Assembly: GCA_034440615.1 (NCBI GenBank)
Contig: JAOTOM010004609.1
Span: 1-64,000 of the forward strand
Direction of reading: 5' to 3'
Origin: Ashinkailepas kermadecensis
Lineage: Eukaryota; Arthropoda; Thecostraca; Neolepadidae
Length of the DNA stretch: 64,000 nt
Numbering within the stretch: the first letter of the stretch is position 1; each line of letters opens with the position of its first letter. The notes under the pieces were generated by a model. It worked only from the letters and a program-made list of their open reading frames with translations, had not been told where the DNA came from and did no database searches. Positions 35,100 to 47,609 of this stretch are shown one piece after another. A program made the translations under genes and the position numbers.

Positions 35100-36074
35100 G
35101 TGAGTGTTGTGGCGGTGGTGCCGTGAGCCTGCCCACCGGACCGGCGGCGGTGTCGCCGACACGGGGACTCGGGGACTCGGGCTCTGGCGCACGACAGGAC
35201 GTCTGGTCGTCCAGTCCGTAACGTAAAGGCGAACTGCAGCCTGTTAGGCGTCAGGATGTAAATACAAAAGATTGTCTCTGGATAATTTGTGATAGACAAT
35301 AATAATGGAACGACATTCAGTTGATCCCTTACCTGAAAATAGGCCTAAGTTTTGATTTTGATGATTATGTTCCTCAGGATTTGGATGCTATCTGAATTTG
35401 ACACCAATCGTATTTACATCCTTGCTTCGGCGCCTAAATCACGAATCTGGACACACTGAGCTGAAGGTGACACACTGAGCTGAAGGTGACACCATCGAAC
35501 TCCGTATGTCTTCTGACGAGTGTACTCCCCGAGGATACCGTCAGCTTAGCTTATCTTGACGTCCCTCCCTCGTGGTTTATCTGATGACTGACCCATGACC
35601 CGTCATTGGAACTGCGTTAACTGACCCGTGACCTTTCTCCAGTGACGTGTGAACTGACCCGTTTTCATCGTCCGAGGGTGCAACAAGCCCGATGCATTGG
35701 TGTGACACATGCAGACATCTCTTCATGTAAATTTCCAACTCGCCTTGGAATTTTTATGTACCTGTTCTATCGATGAAAATGTTAACTTCACAGTCTCGTG
35801 TGTTTGTGCTGTCGTGTACTCAAAGCTGCAGCATGGTAAGTGTGCGGCATTCCTGGTCATGGTCTTGCAAATGCCAAGGAAAAAAATGTAATGCTGTGTG
35901 CGCATTGTTGTATTGTGGTGAACGTCACGTCACACCAGTATCGGTGTGACGCGCTACTCTGACAGCTCAATTGGTGTGGCTGTGGTGATGTGTCTTTGGG
36001 TGCTGCACGGCTCACCAATTCGGTGTGCCCTGGGGTCGACAAGCATCACTCACTGGCTCGTGACCTTGGCGCAG
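35100..36074. other. Transporter intron 3
   Basis: Bounded by GTGAGT and gcgcag. It contains the second copy of the dispersed repeat described at about 28180-28285 (here about 35355-35460) and a short cacactgagctgaaggtga duplication at about 35450-35488. No exon recognised. Confidence 0.6.
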
Positions 36075-39000
36075 GCGGCAACGTGCTGCTGCTGGACATG
36101 TGGGGCAAGTCGGCCGGCCCCTACATGCAGGCCATCCACTTCAGCTTCAGTCTGGGTGCGTTCGTGGCGCCGCTGCTGGCGGTGCCGTTCATCTCGGGCG
36201 GCGCGGCGGCGTCCAACGCCAGCGCCGTCACCGTGCTGCTGGGCCGCAGCCACCTGCACACGGTGCCGCTGCCGCAGCCACAGCCGCTGCTGGAGCCGCA
36301 GCTGGAGCCGCAGCTGGAGCGGGCCGAGCGCCACCTGCTGGCTGCCGAGCTGCAGCTGCAGCGGCAGGACCGGCGGCTGCAGTTGCAGAGGCAGGACCGG
36401 CTACAGCCGAGGTACGTCAGGGCGTTGCTGTCGCTGGAGCCGGCGAGCGGCGGCGGCGGCGGAGGCGGAGCGGCGTCCAGGTCGGATCGCATGGATGGCG
36501 AACTGACGGTGCTCGGTGTGACGAAGCAGAGTAAGGCGGCCGCCGGCTCCTCGACCCGGTCGACGGCCCCGACAGCTGCGGAGTCAGCGTCGTCGCCGAG
36601 CGACGCGACCGACGGTGGCCATGGCAACGCTACCGCGCTGCCGGTGGGCGTCACGAGTCCCGCGGCGGCTGTGGTGCCACCTGACGGGAGCAGTGGCAAC
36701 GTCAGTGCCGCCCAGCCACCAGCAGATGGAACTACCGTGGCATCGACCGCATCTCCTGCATCCCCGACTGCTGGCGGCGTGGTCCGCCACACGCCGAAGC
36801 CGAAGCCGGCGTTCACGGACGGCAGTCAGCTGGAGCACGACGAGACGTGGGCGCGGGCGCCGCTCAAGCCGGCTCACCGCCCGACGGCTGCCCACGCTGC
36901 GGGCAAGGGCCGACCTGCCGCCGCCGGGGTAGCCGGCCCCGGCGCCGCCACTCCGGCACAGCCCGGCGACGGTACAGCGCAGCCGGATAGCAACATAACT
37001 GGGACGGCCAACAGCACAGCTGGGTTGGCCAACAGCACTACTGAGTTGGCAAACAACACAACCGAGTTGGCAAACAACACAACTGAGTTGGCTGACAGCA
37101 CAACTATGTTGGCCAACAGCACATCTCTACCCGACAACAGCACAACACAGCCAGCCGACAGCAACACTCAGTCTGTCAACGACACACATCAGCCGGCCAA
37201 CAGCACAGCTGAGCTGGCAAACATCACAGTTCAGCCGACCAACGGCACAGCCAATCCAGCCAACAGCATAACCAGGCCACCAAGCAACACGGTTCAACCG
37301 GCCAACGGCACAGGCCAACTGACAAACAGTGCAGCTCAGCCGAGCAACGGCGTAGTCAGGCCACCAAACAGCGCAGCTCATTCGGTCAACAGCGCAGCTT
37401 TGTCGGTCAACAGTGCAGCTCTGTCGGTCAACAGCGCAGCTCTGTCGGTCGACAGCACAGCTCTGTCGGTCAACAGCGCACCTCAGATGAACGACAGCGC
37501 AGCTTGGGCGGTAAACAGCTCGCCAGGTTTTGACAATAGTTCTGCAATGCCGATTAGTAGCGTCTCGCAGTTGGACTCGCACAGCACTTCTCGCACAGCA
37601 CGGCCGGCCAGCGCCTCACAAGTGCTGGCCGGCGCTGTTCAGTCGGTCAACGGCACGGCGCTGTTGCCTGCGGCGGCGCCCGGCCCCCCGCCCGCCGGTT
37701 CCGGCAAGGGCGACGGGTCGCTGCCGACTGGCCGGCACAGTGCTGTCGCCGGGAGTGACGTCATCGCTGAGCCGACAACACACGGCGGCGCCCGCCCTGC
37801 CGGGGGCGGTCTCGGCGCCAAGCCGGCGCCTGTCGCTGGCGGCAGGCCTACCGAGCCGACAGCGGCCGGCCGCGGTGCTGCCCAGTCGCCCGCAGGCCAC
37901 GTGGCGGGACTGACGGGCGTGCCGGACCTCGACGCCGCCACTGCTGCCGGTGACACCGCCGACCGGCACTCGGGCGCCGGCCGGCCTGCGAGCGTCGGTG
38001 CCGACGTGACTGAGCCGGCGAGCGTCGGCGCCGGTACAGCGGCGGCGTCTGTTGACGGTGTCGGTGTTGGGCCCGGGACGGACGCGACACCCGGCGACGA
38101 GCTGACGACGCGGCGACAGTTTGACGACCGTCCGGCGATGCCGCAGCCGGGCGGCACTGGCGAGGCTCCGCCCTCGCGTCCCTCCGCCGTCCAATCGTCT
38201 CAGCCAGTGGCCGACGCTGGCGACGGTGAGCCGAACTTCACCGCGGAGACGGCGACCGGCCGCCGCCCCGGACCGGCTGCCGCGCCGGCCGTTACGTCGA
38301 CGGCAGAGCGCGTGCCGGTGGTCGCGAGCAGTTCCGGCGAAGACAGCCTGTCGGCAGGCGGTGCTGGGTGGAGCTCGGGCGCGGCGGTCACCGAGCCCGG
38401 CTCGGCCGACTGCCGGCCGGGAGCTGGGACGTGCCAGACGGCAGCGACGGTCACGGACGGCACAGCAGCGGGTGCGGCTGCCGTCGCAGACCGGCCGCCG
38501 CACCCGCCGCCGGCAAACGACAGCTCCTCAGGCGAGGTGAACGCGACCGCGACCGGGCCGTCTCGGCCGCACAAGCCGGGCACGTACGACGACACGTCGT
38601 CGGAGGACGGCCTGCTGACGCGGCTGAGTAGCACGGCCGCCGTGCACGGGGTGCCGCCGCTGGCGCAGCTCTACCTGCTGGCGGCCGGCTGCCTGCTGCT
38701 GGTGGCGCTGATCTTCCTGGCGCTGCTTGTGTACGACCCGCGCGCGCGGCGCGCCGCGCCCAACATGGACGAGCGCGCTGCGCCGTCGCGCTGCCGCACG
38801 GCCGTGCTGGTGGCGCTCACCGCCGCCATGCTCTGCTTCTACGTGGGCATGGAGGTGGCCATGGGCCAGCTGCTGACCAGCTTCTCGGTGCACGCCAGCG
38901 TGCACCTGACACGCGCCGGCGGCGCCTACGTGACGTCCGTGTTCTGGGGCCTGCTGGCCACCGGGCGCGCGCTGTCCGTGTGCGTGGCGGGCGTGCTGCC

Positions 39001-39481
39001 GCCCGGCGCCGTGCTGGCCGTCGACTTCGCGCTGGTGGCGGCCGGCGCGGCGCTGCTGCTGGCGGCCGGCAGCTGGCAGCGCGCCGCGCTGCTGGTCGGC
39101 TGCGGCGTCTCCGGCCTCGGTATGGCTTCGGTGTTCCCGTCGACGCTCGTCTGGCTGGAGCAGCACGTGCACGTGGGCAGCCGGCTGACGGCCGTGCTGG
39201 TGGTGGCCGGCGCGCTCGGCGAGATGGTGGTGCCGGCCGGCGTCGGCGCGCTGATGGCGGCCGAGCCGCGCGCGCTCGTCTACGTGCTGGCGGCGTGCGT
39301 GGCCGTGTGCGCCGCGCTGCAGGCGGCCGCCGTGCTCACCGCCCGCCTGGCGCCGGCCGTCGGCGCGCCCGTCGGCCCGCTCGAGGGCTACCAGCTGGCA
39401 GCGCAGGAGGACGACGACGACGCGGTCGACCCGGCCAAGTGCCCGGCCGACCGGCGCGGCGCCCGCCTGCTGCGCCTCTGA
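36075..39481 (+). CDS. MFSD4/NaGLT1-like transporter, exon 4, with giant extracellular loop
   Basis: A terminal coding exon of 3407 bp (residues 162-1296, stop TGA). After the gcgcag acceptor it encodes GGNVLLLDMWG and YMQAIHFSFSLGAF, hallmarks of the MFSD4/NaGLT1 group, ending TM5 near residue 201. Residues about 205-1023 form a low-complexity Ala/Ser/Thr/Pro/Gly-rich loop. Inside it, residues 464-659 are a heptad repeat rich in NST, NNT and NSA. TM6 (about 1024-1048) and TM7-TM12 follow (last near 1260-1290 minus the tail). The C-terminus is cytosolic with an acidic QEDDDDAVD. Counting from the cytosolic N-terminus, the loop is extracellular. Family members are usually about 450-550 residues. 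Transport of a sugar-like solute is family inference only. The 3.4-kb frame could hide an unrecognised intron, but its continuity favours coding. Confidence 0.85.
36980..37567 (+). repeat. 21-bp coding minisatellite (heptad N-x-S/T repeat)
   Basis: About 28 units of 21 bp lie in frame inside transporter exon 4. Translated heptads include GLANSTT, ELANNTT, QPANSTA, QPTNGTA and LSVNSAA. Most keep Asn near position 4, and many of the left-half units form N-x-S/T sequons. Right-half units drift to NSA, which is not a sequon. This would make a heavily N-glycosylated segment of the TM5-TM6 loop. The in-frame period and the absence of stops argue for selection on the protein. Confidence 0.88.
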
Positions 39482-41200
39482 GAGCACGTCTGCGCCTGTG
39501 ATGCGTGGTGCATCTGGGCCCGTCGGTGTGTCCGCCGCGCCGGCCGCTGACGCGATGCATCTGCTGCGCCTGTCAACGTTGATGCGCCTGCTGCGCCCGT
39601 CAATGGCGGTGCGCCTGCTGCGCCTGCTGCGCCTTTCAGTGCAATGGTCGTGCTCTGGCTGGAGCAGAGGGTGTCTACGTTGTGAGACTTGCCGCTGACT
39701 GGTGGAGAAGCAGATAATTTCCGCTTGACTTAACCTTTGGTTCGACCTCTATCCCGGAGCATAGCTCACACCTAAGGCTTCAGTCAGCTCACCAGCTCAG
39801 CCGCCAGCTGCTCTGCCGTGGCTTGAGGGTTGGCTGCAACGTTACCGTCTTGCAATGTGTCTGCTCATTGGCAGCAGATGCAGGGGTCGAGCACCGGGGC
39901 CGTACAGCCAGACGTGAGACCGCCTGCGAGCCAGGCGGAAGGATTCGGCAGGGAGTCGGTCGCTGCACGCTGCTCAGAGTAAACTGCGATGAGCTGTTTT
40001 GTCCGTCTCTTCCCCCTGGCGTAGAAAAGATGCTGGCCCCGGCTCCGGCTCTGGCGACGAAGGTATGACGTTTCCTCCGTCAGCCACGCTCGCGTCCCGG
40101 CAGGGTGGCAATGAGTGGGACGTGGCATTTCAGACCCGCTCGTCCCTCTCCGGTGGTGATCCTCGGGACATACGGCATCAGCCAATCATTTCATGAAGCC
40201 TCATTTGTGATGAAAGCCAGCCAGTAGCTCAACGTTAGTTGCATTCATCTGGAAATAAGCTGGGCACGCTTGAGAACCTGCTCTCTCTCACTTAGGTGAT
40301 GTATTATACTTGTGCAATATAAGTGTTGTGATGGTCTCTGGTCCTGAAGAGCTTGTTATGTAGACTTGACCTTGCAGCTTTGTTCAGACTTCATTATTGC
40401 ATGTTTGCTGCTAACATGGCGATCTGCTTAATGTCAAATGATGCTTGCCTCGACTAGGTTTCTAAATAGTAGCATTGTAACGTAAAGGGCAGAATAAGCT
40501 GCTCGATGTCGATGCTGCTCGACGTTTTACAGCCTCTGCCGTTTTATTGGTTCGCTGTTAAGCAGTTTCTGCTTGGCTTATCTGCTGTCTCGTTGGTGAT
40601 ATCTGATCGTAGACTGGTATACCCGTCTGCTGCATTCGTAGGGATTCCCTCGATGCTCGACTTCGTTTGCGGCATGCATTACAACCTGCTGATGTGGTGA
40701 TTCCATACTGCACGCGATCCACGCCTCGTCTATGTCCACTGGCGCAATGTCTCCTGCGCGTGTGAAGCACACCGGCCGATCCGGACAGCTCAGCTGCTGC
40801 GGCTCGATGGTCCGGTTACCCACCGTCACACGGAGGCGCAGCCAGGTCTCCGTCACGACAGGTGCGCGCGCTTCGGAGAAGCATCACCGAGGACTCCCGG
40901 CACGGGTTTGTGTTGGGAAGCACACGATGTCTGTACTCTGCCGCCTCGCACATTTTCCGGAGCAGCTTCCTACGTTGGAAAAGAGCCCATTGCCTTCTGC
41001 AATTGTTGAATGTTGCCCGCTTTTTGGAAACGCTTCATTGTACCCGACAGCTTCGGTAGCCCTGAAGCTTAGTGGTGGACTGTGATCACGGTAGCTTACC
41101 CCTCCCCAAATTTCCTCGCGTCCTTGCCCCACCTACTGGCCTGTAAAGCGATGTAGTCGGTTCTTGAAGCATCAATCCAGCTGGCAGCGGTGTGCGTACG
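39482..41200. other. 3' flank of the transporter gene
   Basis: Probably includes the 3' UTR, but I see no AATAAA in the first kilobase, so its end cannot be placed. A short tgcgcctgctgcgcc repeat occurs at about 39560-39640. No further gene recognised. Confidence 0.45.
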
Positions 41201-41390
41201 AGAACACGCCAAACCAGCCGAGGCGCGGCGAGAACACGTCAGACCAGCCGAGGCGGACGAGAACACACGTCAGACCGGCCGAGGCGGACAAGAACACACG
41301 TCAGACCGGCCGAGGCGGGCGAGAAAACACGTCAGACCGGCCGAGGCGGGCGAGAAAACACGTCAGACCGGCCGAGGCGGACGAGTGGGT
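41200..41390. repeat. 31-bp minisatellite, ~6 copies
   Basis: Units of about 31 bp carry cgtcagaccggccgaggcgg followed by acgagaacaca-type sequence. The leftmost copy is diverged (gccaaaccagccgaggcg). The period is not a multiple of three. Confidence 0.9.
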
Positions 41391-43939
41391 ACACAGGGTT
41401 GGTAAGTCGGCTCGGTGTGGCGGGATGTCGTGATAGTGAGACGCTTGCCCCTCGCTCGTTGGCTGCCCGTTGCCTGGGGTGTGTGGGCGCGCGCCGCTGT
41501 GAGATTGTCGCTGACCGACACATGGGTCGTCAGCGTGTAGAGGTAACGTGGCCTCGCTGTGCCCCCGCGTCTGTAAGGTGGTGGTCCTGTCTGGTGGTAC
41601 CCCGTGGTCTGCAAGGTAGTATTTAATGATACCCGGTGTCTGTGAGATGGTGCCGTCTGGTCTTACCCCGGCGTCCGTGTGGACACTAAACTCGTGACAT
41701 CGATGTGGTGTGACTGGCTAAGCCGTTACGCTGCAGGCCCCAGTAAGCGGCACACCAGCTGGCCTTGCAGTCCGCAGCAGGTCCCTACTCGCGCCCATCT
41801 GGCGAGGACGTGCTCTGACCACCCTGGCTTGAGATCGTTCCCGTCGCTCGGCTTCGCGGCGCCGGTCGATCGCCGCGTTTTTCTCACCTTTGCCTCCTCG
41901 GGAGTAGCGTCTGCACCGTCGCCACCGACGCGCTGCCGTCGGTCGGAGACGAGAGCCGATCGCGGCGGGCAAGTGACCTCTGGCGGCCGTCGGCCGTCAG
42001 CCGTCAGCCGTCAGCCGTCAGCCGTCAGCCGTCAGCCGTCAGCTGAGCTGGAGCCGTCAGCCTGGCCGCGCCCAGTGGGGCAACCTCGGGCCGCTGTTCT
42101 GCAGCTGTCTGTCGGGCCTGGCCGGTGCGCGAGCCGACCCGGCCCTGCCACGGGTCGCGCCGGAAGCCGAACTGAGGTGGCGGCGCCACGAGCGGTCCGT
42201 CTGATTGTCGACAGCTGCTGTGCCGAGAGCCTACCGCGGCCGCCGTTGGTGACGATTCTTCGGCCGGTTGGCGTTCGCTGGCGCCGCTGCTGTGCACCTG
42301 CCTACATATCCTGGGTGATGCAATCTGCCCGTACATACGGCACTAATTTAGGTTCATCGTGATATTGATGAGGTGACTCAGTCTGTGTTCTATAATAGTT
42401 TTGCTCCGTGAGATGGATTCGTGCGAAGACGAGGCCTGACGTCGGAGTAAGGTGGTGGGAAGCAAATCCGTGCGCAAGAAGCAGCGGGTGTTGTGGAAAG
42501 GCGTATCCAGATGTCGTGTACACTGTCTTGGATTTCTCCCTTTGTCTTGCATTATTATGGTGTGATTATTGGCGATATGACACTTATGGTCGACATTTAT
42601 TCCGCAGAGATAGTAAACAACTTTGGTTAGTTTTGCGGCAAAGCGAGACCGTACAATGGATATGTGAATGAACAAGTAGAAGGAAGCTGTAGAGCTTATG
42701 GCGACTCGAATGTTCCCGTTTAATTTTGGTGACGTTTTTTTTTGTTGTTGTTATTGTTGTTGTTATCTTATATCTGATTCCTCCGCAGGTGATTTTTTTA
42801 TCATTCGAGTGACACCTTTGATATCGGTTGAGATTTTACTGTGTATCTTCGTAGCACAGATCACATGACACTGACGCAGCAAGCCTGCTGCGCGTTTTGC
42901 GTTATTCGACGTCCTCTTGTATAGTGAAGCTGTAGCTGAAGTTGTAGCTATAGCTGTAGCTGTCTTGGACTGTATGTCTAGCCAGGGCTTCAGGCGATTG
43001 CGCGGCCCGCTCGTGGAGATCGAGGCTTGGCTAACGCTTCAGTCAGGTAATGACCGGCGTATAATGTTGTGTAGCTGACTGACGTTTGTTCCAGGACTAA
43101 CGCACTTGGTGTGTAGCAGTAAGTGTCTGATGAGTGCAATGTTGCGCACCACTACCGTAGCCAAAAAGCCTGCTAATTCTGATAGGTCAGTGGCCCCCCC
43201 CCCCCTTAGCGGCAATAAGCGTGTTCTCACTCGTTTTAGACTACCAGATGCAGCATGGAAAGGTGCGTGCTTAATTCTTCTTTATATTGCCGTCTAACCT
43301 CCAATGACAATTCTGTCGACACTTGTGCTCTACACTGCAGCAGTTTGCCGTGTGCAGTTTGCAGCAGTTTGCTGTGTGCTGCGTCGTTGTCGGTGGTTGC
43401 GTCCACGCCGGTCGAGGACGGACAGTGCGGGGCAGCTGTGCATTCAGTAGCTACGGCATCTGCAATATATCCACGTGCTATGAGTTGCTGTTGCGCGCGT
43501 GCTGTTGGCAGACTGACCGAGCTGAGCGAGAGAATCACACAAGAGTGCTCGGAGAACAAACGGTGTCGAGGCGCGACCGTGCTGAAACGCCTTCAGCTCC
43601 GTTCGATCTAGTGTTCTCACATAAACTGCTGGGTGTAAGTTTTTGGAGTTTGGCGGTAGGGACGTGGGGTCTAACGAGCTTATCCAAGTGTATGAAACGT
43701 TCTGCCCCTGGTACAAGGGAAGTTCTGCCCCTTATGTTCAGGTCTAAAAATTAAGTTGAGGGGAAATCTAGGTCAATTGTATCAATTTCTATCCACCGTA
43801 GTACAACGCAATAATTATGGTATATATTCCTGGGGATGGTGGAGGAATTAAAGAAATATTTTTAGATGGGTCTCATGGTTCATGGTCCATAGTTCTCTGG
43901 ACTATTGACGTCGTACCGGGAACTCTTCTTCGGCCCCGA
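41391..43939. other. Unassigned region with small repeats
   Basis: No gene supported. The GC-rich 41700-42320 segment has open frames but no recognisable protein. A 7-bp repeat, ccgtcag, runs about seven times at about 41989-42045. A gttgtt run is at about 42740-42765, a tagctgtagctgt run at about 42930-42965, and overlapping cagtttgccgtgtg repeats at about 43340-43380. Confidence 0.45.
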
Positions 43940-45340
43940 CCATCTATGTGTCTCAAGGGCCTCTTCATCGGCCTAAGGCCCAGTGTCAGTTCTGGACCAC
44001 CAAAGTCGACCAAAGTCGACTCCGTCGGCTAGGAGCTCTTTATCGGCCCAAGGACCTTCTCTGGCGGTCTAAAGGCTTCCCCGTTCCGCTGGTTCAACAG
44101 CGTGGGACCCTTCCATCAGTCCAGGGTCCGTTGCATGGCTTGGACCCACTCCGTCGGCCCAAGGACCATTCATACCGGCCCTGGACCCTCTCCGATGGTC
44201 CAGGATCCTCCCGCATCTTGAGGGCCTCTCCGTTGGCTAGGGGCTGTCCTTTGCTTCAGGGATCCTCTTCAGCGGCCCAAGGCCTCCTCTGTCAGGCCGG
44301 ATGTCCTTTTCCAGCAGCTTGGTTCCCTCCATCAGGCCAAGGGCCCCTTGTACGTATTGGGCTCCCTTCGTCGGCCCAGGGGCCCTTCGTATCAGCTCAA
44401 GGTCATTTCCGGCTGTCCAGGGGTATTCTTCGATGGCTAGGGTCCCTCTCGGTCGGCTCGAGGGCTCTCTTTAACGCTCAAGGGCTTTCTCCGTCAGGCC
44501 GTAGGCCCCCCTCTGTCAAACGTTTGGACGACTTCAGATCAGGAACCCCTTCTTCGCCTTGGGCAACCTCATTCAACCCAGGGACCCTATATATTGGCTC
44601 GGGGCCTTCTCCGACGGCCCAGGTTCCTCCCCGGCGGCTATGGTCCTTCACCGTTGGCTGAAGAGCCCACTTCAATTGGCTCTGGAGCCTTTTTTCCAGC
44701 CTCTCTGCGTCAGTGTCAGGGCTCCAGCATATCGCGCCGGGGACCCAAAACATCGAGCCTCTGAGCCCTTCACGTTGGCCCAGCCCTGACCCTCAACGTC
44801 TGTCCGCGGGCACTCTCCGTTCACTCGGGATCTCTTCATCTTCCCTGGACACTCTTCGTGAGCTCTGGGCCCCTTTCATTGGCTCAGGGACCCTTCACGT
44901 TGGCCGGGAACCCACACCGGTCGTTCGGAGACCTGGAGCGCCAGATGTCTCGCGTAATTCTCTCGGTATTCCTCACAACCGTCGCTACCCTTAGGGACAC
45001 TCGTCAGCTCTGAGGGAACTCTGCTAAGCCTCAGGGACACGCTCAAGCCGCCATTGGCACTCCACAGTTATCGACAACTATTTTGGTTTAAGGGACATTC
45101 TATCTCTGAGGCGTGCACTAAGTGTTTTCCACAATCGCCAGCCTACCGGAGCTTTTTCAGCTCTTGCGGGGTCCTGTTCATCCCTCAGGGTCCTCCCAAC
45201 CTCAGGGGCACCCCAATCCAGTCCTCTCTGGCTCGCAGGGCCCTCTTCATTCCTCAGGGCCCCCTTCTACTCCTAGAGGCCATAACAGTCCTCAATAACA
45301 TTGCCTAGCTCCAATATCAGGGACATTCCATCTCTGATGT
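43940..45340. repeat. Degenerate ggcccaaggaccct repeat, block 1
   Basis: A long run of diverged units of about 27-36 bp with a consensus near cggcccaaggaccctctccg followed by t(c/t)ggc. From about 44990 the flavour shifts to ctcagggacactc and ctcagggtcctcttcattcc. Copies are diverged but the motif recurs more than thirty times. A related block is at 47610-48330. Open frames across it reflect the motif, not a protein. Confidence 0.75.
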
Positions 45341-47394
45341 GCTCTCACTGTCCCTATTGAGCTCTCAGGGTGCCCTGTTCATTCTCTCAGGAGTCCTTTC
45401 AAACCACAAAAGCATCCCAGCCCCCTCTGTCTCTCAGACGCCGTTGATGTCAGAGATCTTCGGTGTCCCATATTTATTCCTGACCGGTCCGATGCCCTTT
45501 CGAGCTAGCATGGACATCCCTAGCATTCCAGCATCCCTCCTGTCCTCACGGCCCTTACCTGCCTTTCAGGTCTCAGGCATTTACCCACCACGCAATTTTG
45601 GATTCATTTTGCTTTTTCATCGGTTATATTTTTGCACCTACACCTTGAGGGGCCCCTCAAGACAACGGTCGCGCGAAGGGCTCATCGGACGCGCCAGAGG
45701 GACGAATGTCCCCTTTGCTACACTACTTGACACACATGAGCTTTTCTGGACTACTGTTACACCTGCGATGAAATGGTGTCCATGGAAAAGTATGTCCTGC
45801 TTCGAATTTCTACACCCATTCCGATTATCCCATTGCTCAGTACCACGCTAATGACATATACCTCAGCCCTGCGGCACCCTACCACCATTTACCGTTGGCG
45901 CCCCTGATTATATACTATGTATTTTAGGTTTCTTCACTCGGATGCAAAATGCTTAACTGTACGGTCCTTGATTTTTTTAGGATTACTCAACATAGCAATT
46001 CAAAATGGATGCTAAAAGCCGCACTGGATTTTATCATCCCATGGAATTTTATCAGTGTCATGTGTTCGCGCCAATTTTTATTCATCAATAGCTTCTGCTC
46101 GTCTTAGAACGACCTTGAGTATTTACCGCCATAGTCAGCTGAAGCCTGCGCGTGAAATTTCACTCCGAGTAGCGTCTGGCGGGGATTGGTCGCGCGGAAT
46201 ACGCCAGTGAGCTTGGTGTGTGTTGTCGGTATCCGTGAGCGTTAACTAGGTGCCTACGTTTGCTAGATTTCGGAGAATGGGAGAAGTGAATCTACGTCGC
46301 ATGTTGAAGTGCTATAAGTTCAGACCAAGCTGCGATATAAGCATGCGGTCGTATAATCGCTGTTGGAGCCCCGGTAAGTGCGCAATGGTGGGTAGTTAGA
46401 TCTACCTATTGCTATCACTGCCACGCTTTCGCAAAACGAGACAAGCTCTCGTTTGTCGGGATGCTGATGGGACTGAATCGATGTTTGCGGGAGCAATTGA
46501 TTATGTAGGTATCATCGCCTACCAACTTCCCCTACTCTACCAACTTCCAACAAGCGTCTGTTCTACCTACTTTTAACAATCGCATTGGCTAACTAGGTAC
46601 TACGCCAACTGCTGAAGCTTTTGCGTCTTGGATTAATGCCACAAAGTGAGTTTGCCTATCTATCTTCTGTGCCTGGGAAAACGTTCGTTCCACATCTGCA
46701 GTATGCAGCAATAGAAAGGTTCACGAAGACAGCACGCCAGTGCGGGCGTAGCGTGGGAACAAGGAAGGCATGGCATGGGCTTGTCCAGGGTTAATTGGCA
46801 CCACCACCGTTGGGGATGGGAGAATAGATCTGAAATGTTTGTGAAATTGAGCACGAATCACATTTCTGAACATTACACTCTGCATGCAAAGGACGATCTC
46901 AAACCCAGTCACGGATTCAAGGGAAACTGAGATTATGGGCCCTTCTCGAATCACGATAGCCATGTGGCACCCATTCGACTGGAAAAAGAGGCCGAAGTGT
47001 AGGATGCTTCAGTGCACCCCCGCTGGACGATTATCTTCATCCGGTGGCGCCCCTCAGAATAGGAAAGGCTCCCCCTCCCGAAGAATTGGCGCCCATCCAG
47101 GACATTCGAGTACACTCCGCCCACTCTCAACGAGTTTTTTTAGCCGATGGTGCCCCTCAGTAGAAAAGTCGCCCTCCGAAGAAAAATGGCGCCCCTCCAG
47201 AACAATTGCCCCCCCAATACAATTATTAGATCCTCCCCTGCCAAAAACCACTTCACCTACCCTCTAGCATCAGGGGTACCAAGAGAGGGGGGGTGTTCCC
47301 AAAAACGTGTAGCTTGGCATTTTGCTCATGAGCGTTGCATGGGTAAAATGAACCCAGAAACTATAATAGTCATCGAATTATCCAAAGAGCCCAC
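45341..47394. other. No recognised gene
   Basis: 45341-45860 looks like a fading edge of the preceding repeat. 45860-47000 is unassigned. At about 47020-47270 there are loose ggcgcccctcag repeats. Confidence 0.4.
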
Positions 47395-47580
47395 CATCCT
47401 TGAGCATGGTCATGATAAATTTGATACTTCCTGAAATGAGGCATAGAGTTTTTATAAACGCCACGTCAAGAAGCACAATGTCGATACCTATTTGCCAAGG
47501 ATGTCTATTCATTGTTCAGGAAGTGATATTTTCCCCACTCTATTTCACAAATACTTTATCACTGCAGGACACTGTCCGAC
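47395..47580 (+). repeat. Dispersed repeat X, copy 1 (partial)
   Basis: Contains gcatggtcatgataaatttg, a gaggcatagag segment, agaagcacaatgtcgatacc and ttcaggaagtgatattttcc ending tttatcactg. It aligns with the right part of the copies at 59850 and 60589 and, inverted, with 63718-64000. It has no coding capacity. This is probably a non-autonomous mobile element. Confidence 0.75.
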
Positions 47581-47609
47581 CGGAGTCACATCTTTCGAAA
47601 TATTGGTCG

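Noticed and set aside
37616..38503. Long minus-strand frames (up to ~319 codons) opposite transporter exon 4
   Set aside because: GC-rich coding DNA leaves antisense frames open. Their Arg/Ala-rich products have no recognisable domain, while the + frame has clear TM segments and splice phases.
41679..42362. A 227-codon frame as a gene
   Set aside because: GC-rich, contains a run of the ccgtcag heptamer, no recognisable domain and no splice or polyadenylation context.
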